Positions 60,601-64,000 of a DNA stretch of 64,000 bases are shown here, one piece after another. The DNA is from Poronia punctata (lineage: Eukaryota; Ascomycota; Sordariomycetes; Xylariales; Xylariaceae), in assembly GCA_022579005.1 (NCBI GenBank), contig MU401576.1, forward strand, positions 48,579 through 112,578, in the 5' to 3' direction. The notes beneath the pieces were generated by a model. That model was not told the origin of the DNA. It searched no databases and saw only the letters and a program-made list of their open reading frames with translations. The translations under genes were made by a program, and so were the position numbers. Each line of letters opens with the position of its first letter. Within the stretch, counting starts at the first letter, position 1.

Positions 60601-63600
60601 TATAAAAGCTTTAAAGTGCTTAAATTTAGCTTTTAGTAGGTTTTTTATTAACTTATTTGCTAGCATTTAATTAGTAAGTAAATAATAAACTTAAAATAAC
60701 CTTTTTTGCTACTTTTACTTTAGCTATATATTTTATATATTTATATAGTAAAGCTTAGTGTTTATTTAGTTATACTTTTTAACTATAAGTTTTATTGCTT
60801 GCTAATTATTATAGTAAATTATTTTTTTTTTTTTAAATTAAGCTTTATACTGTTTAAAAGCCTTTTAAGCGCTATTATTTTCTTAGTAGTAAAGCTAAGC
60901 ATATTTATTTTTGCTTTTATTATAAAAGTTAATACTATGCTTTATTAAATAGCTTTTTAAGCTATTATACTTTTAAATAAGCTTATAATATATTTATAAA
61001 GAGATTTTTAAGTTTTTTTATTATTAATAAAAAAAGCGTTTTTTATAATTAAAAAAGCTTAAGCCTTTATATTGCTAGTTTTATATATTATTTTAAGTTT
61101 TTTAATATAGTATAGGTATTAAATAACTTGCTTTGCTACTATAATGTATTTAAAGCTTAAATTAGTAAAGTACTTTAAAAGCTAAAATATAGCGTATATT
61201 ATATTTAGTTTAATTATAATAGCAATATAAAATATAAATTTTATAAGCTTTTAAAAAGTTTTAATATATTTTTTTAAAGCTTTTTTTATAAACTTTTTAA
61301 GCTTTTTAAAAAGTATTAAAGTTATAAGTATTTAGCTATTATTAGCTAAATTGTACTTTTTAGCTACTTTTTTAATATATTGCTTATAATTTAAAGCTAG
61401 TAAACGTTTTTTTTGTTTTTTTATTACTTTTATTTTTAAAAACTAATTTATATTTTTTTAATTTTTAAGTTTATAAGCTTTTTTAAGCTAGTTAATAATT
61501 TTCTAAGCTTATATTTTTTATTTTTTATAATATAAAATAATAAAGTTATTTATATAAAAAATAAAGTATACGCTATAATTTTTAGTATAAAAAAAGTATA
61601 GTTTTTTAAAAAATAAAATTATTTTAATTTTTTTTAAAGTATACGTAAACTTTTTATATTATAAAAGTAGTAAGTTTTAAAGCTTATAAAAAGCTTAAGC
61701 AATTTTAGCTACTATATTGCTATTTTTAAAGCTATTTAGCAATTTATAAGTTATAAGCTTTTGTTTTTTTTTATTTATATTAAAAAAAGCGCTAACTATA
61801 TTAAATTGCTTAGCTTTTATATTAAAATAAGCTGCTAAAATTATTATAACTTAAAATATATAAGCTATTAAAGTAATAGTATAAGTACTTTAAAGCGTTA
61901 TATTATTTTATAAATTTTTTTTAATAACTAAGCAAAATTTATATACTTTTAAATACTTTTTATTATTAAACTTATATATAAATACTTACTTTAAAAAAAG
62001 TAGCTTATATTTTACTTTAGCTTTTGCTATTTTTTTAAAAGTTTTTATTTTTTATATGTTTTTAATTTTTTTAATAGCATTTTTTTTAAACTTATTTTTT
62101 AAAAAGTGTTTAGCTAGTTTATACTAATGCTTTAATAATAACTTAAAAAGCTTATTTTAATATATTTTAAGCTATTTTAAAGCTGCGTTTATATGCTTAA
62201 TATATTTTTAGTGCACTATAGCTACTACTATAAAGTATAGTATTTTGTGCTTTTAGTTTTTTTAATATATAACTTTTTGCTAATTAAGTAAAAATGTTTT
62301 TAAAAAGTTTTACTAATAAGCTTTTTTTTTAAAAGTATATATTTTACGCTTTTAATAAAAAGTTTAAATAAAAGTAAATACTTTAAAATCTTGTTTATTA
62401 TTAAGTATTTTTTTAATTTTCTAGCTTTTTTTAGTAGGCAATAAAGCTTTTTAAGCTTATTAAGCTTTTATTGCTTTACTTATTACTAGTTACCTTATTT
62501 ATATATTAAGGTTTTTTAAAGGTTTTTTTATTTTTTTATTTATTAAGTATACTTTATAAAGTTAACTAAAAATTTTTTTGCTTATTTTAGCTACTTTGCT
62601 ACTTTTTAAAATTATAAATAAGTTAATAAATATTTTTTTTATTTTGCTTAGTTGCTATTTTAGTTTAAAAGTTTATTAAAAAGTTATAAGTTTATATATT
62701 TAATTTTTAAAAGCATTATTGCTATTTTTTTTAAGCTTTTAAAACATACTTACTTTTAACTTATGCTTTTTTAGTTAGCTTTTAGTTAAAAGGTTTTTTA
62801 GTATAGGTGCACTTTTAATTTTTTTAAAATTATTAGTAATAGTTTTATTTATTTTTTTAGTAAGTTAAGCTTTTATATATTTTTTATTTTTTTTTAAAGT
62901 AGTAGTTTTAGTACTATAATTTTAGTAACTACTACTTTTACTTTTTTTATTAGTTTTAGTTAGTTTTTTTTTATATAAAAAAGCTTTTTATTAAATTTTA
63001 TATTTTTTATTATAATAACTTTTTAAAGCTTTAAAACTTAAATCTTATATAAATTTAATACTTTATATTTAACTAAATATTTAATATATACTTACTATTT
63101 TACTTTATAGTTTTGCTTTTAGCAACTTATAAGTTTATTTTATTATACTAAGTAAGCTTTATATTTATATACTTTTATACTTAACTAGTTTAGCTTTAAA
63201 TTTGCTAGCTTGCTTATAATAAGCTTTAGTAAATATTAATAAAAATATTATTAAAACTAAAAATAAAAAACTTTTATTAGTAAATATATATTATTTACTT
63301 TTAAAAAGCTTTAGTTATATAGTTATTTAGCTATATAAATTGTTTTTAGCTATAGCTTTTTTAAAAGTCTAGCTTTTTTAAGCATTTTTAAAGCTTAGTT
63401 AATAATTTTTTGTTTAGCACGCTTTTTACTTTTTATAAACTTTTTAATATAACTTAGTAAAAGCTTTAGCTTTATACTTTTTTAGTTTACCTACTTTTAA
63501 AAGTTAGTTAAGCTATAGCTTAAAATTATTGCTTTTTTATTATTACTATATATTTAATATATTAAAAGCTTATATTACTATTTTATTTATTTTTTAAAGC

Positions 63601-64000
63601 TTATAAAGTTTTAAGCTACTTATAATTAAATTTTAATAATTAAAGTGTTAATATATATTATCTTATTATACTTATTTTTAAATAATAAAGTTTATAAAAA
63701 TTTATTATATTTACTTAAATAGTTAAATAAATTTTAGTATATTTTTTAAAATAAGCGTATAGCTTGCTATTTTAAAAGTTTTTTAAATATAACCTTTAAA
63801 GCGTGCGTCTAAGCACAATCTTTATAATTAATTTTTTTAATTTTATTAATTTTAATACTTTTTATATTTTAAATAAAAGCTTTAAAAAGCCTAGGTTTTA
63901 AGTGCTTAGCTTTTTTATACTATATATTTTTAAATGCTTTTAAAAGTTTTTATAAGTTAATTAAAAGCTTTTAAAAGCGCTTTAAGTATATAGCTATAAT
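57407..64000. mobile_element. Second RIP-degraded copy of the same LTR element, cut by the window edge
   Basis: It is colinear with 29824 onwards in the same orientation. The offset is 27,583 bp at the left end and about the same near 63,990, so there are few insertions or deletions over 6.6 kb. Differences between the copies are mainly A/G and C/T. The right LTR lies outside the window. No coding frame survives. The five bases before the LTR (ACTTT, 57402-57406) should recur at the far end if this is an intact insertion. Confidence 0.85.

Overview
The window is nuclear DNA from a filamentous ascomycete fungus, most likely Pezizomycotina and probably Sordariomycetes. The genes carry short introns (about 50-200 bp, with one of 567 bp) that have GT(A/G)(A/T)G donors, CTRAC-type branch points and YAG acceptors. 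The proteins match fungal families: Mkt1, Tda3, Nop16, a Zn2Cys6 factor and a Gpx3-type peroxidase. Two long AT-only blocks look like repeats mutated by RIP (repeat-induced point mutation). I rebuilt all exon joins by hand from splice signals and family motifs.

Gene-bearing left part (1-13.4 kb): a small two-helix membrane protein (1057-1806, +); a 2-oxoglutarate/Fe(II) dioxygenase of the isopenicillin-N-synthase fold (3823-2443, -, four exons); the MKT1 post-transcriptional regulator (4836-7846, +, six exons); a Tda3-like FAD oxidoreductase (10393-8775, -, two exons); and a thiol-dependent glutathione peroxidase (12489-13334, +, four exons). The peroxidase has a possible alternative terminal intron that would swap its C-terminus for one ending in Ala-Lys-Ile, a peroxisomal-type signal.

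Gene desert (13.4-44.3 kb): about 30 kb with no gene I can defend. It is rich in microsatellites, long C or G homopolymers and scattered TAGGTA/TACCTA words. It holds two mobile elements. One is a 443-bp MITE-like element at 26167-26609, with 57-bp terminal inverted repeats and an 8-bp target-site duplication, as in hAT elements. The other is an 8,704-bp RIP-destroyed LTR element at 29824-38527, with 228-bp LTRs and a perfect 5-bp target-site duplication.

Right part (44.3-57.4 kb): a Zn2Cys6 transcription factor (44290-46863, +), a further 7 kb with no recognisable gene, then NOP16 (53974-54746, +) convergent with a MARVEL-type four-helix membrane protein (56205-55200, -). From 57407 to the window end a second, colinear copy of the LTR element begins, in the same orientation as the first.

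The genes do not form one pathway. They are housekeeping, stress and regulatory genes lying between repeat blocks. Most stated functions come from family resemblance. Exon boundaries, target-site duplications and repeat boundaries were read directly from the bases.
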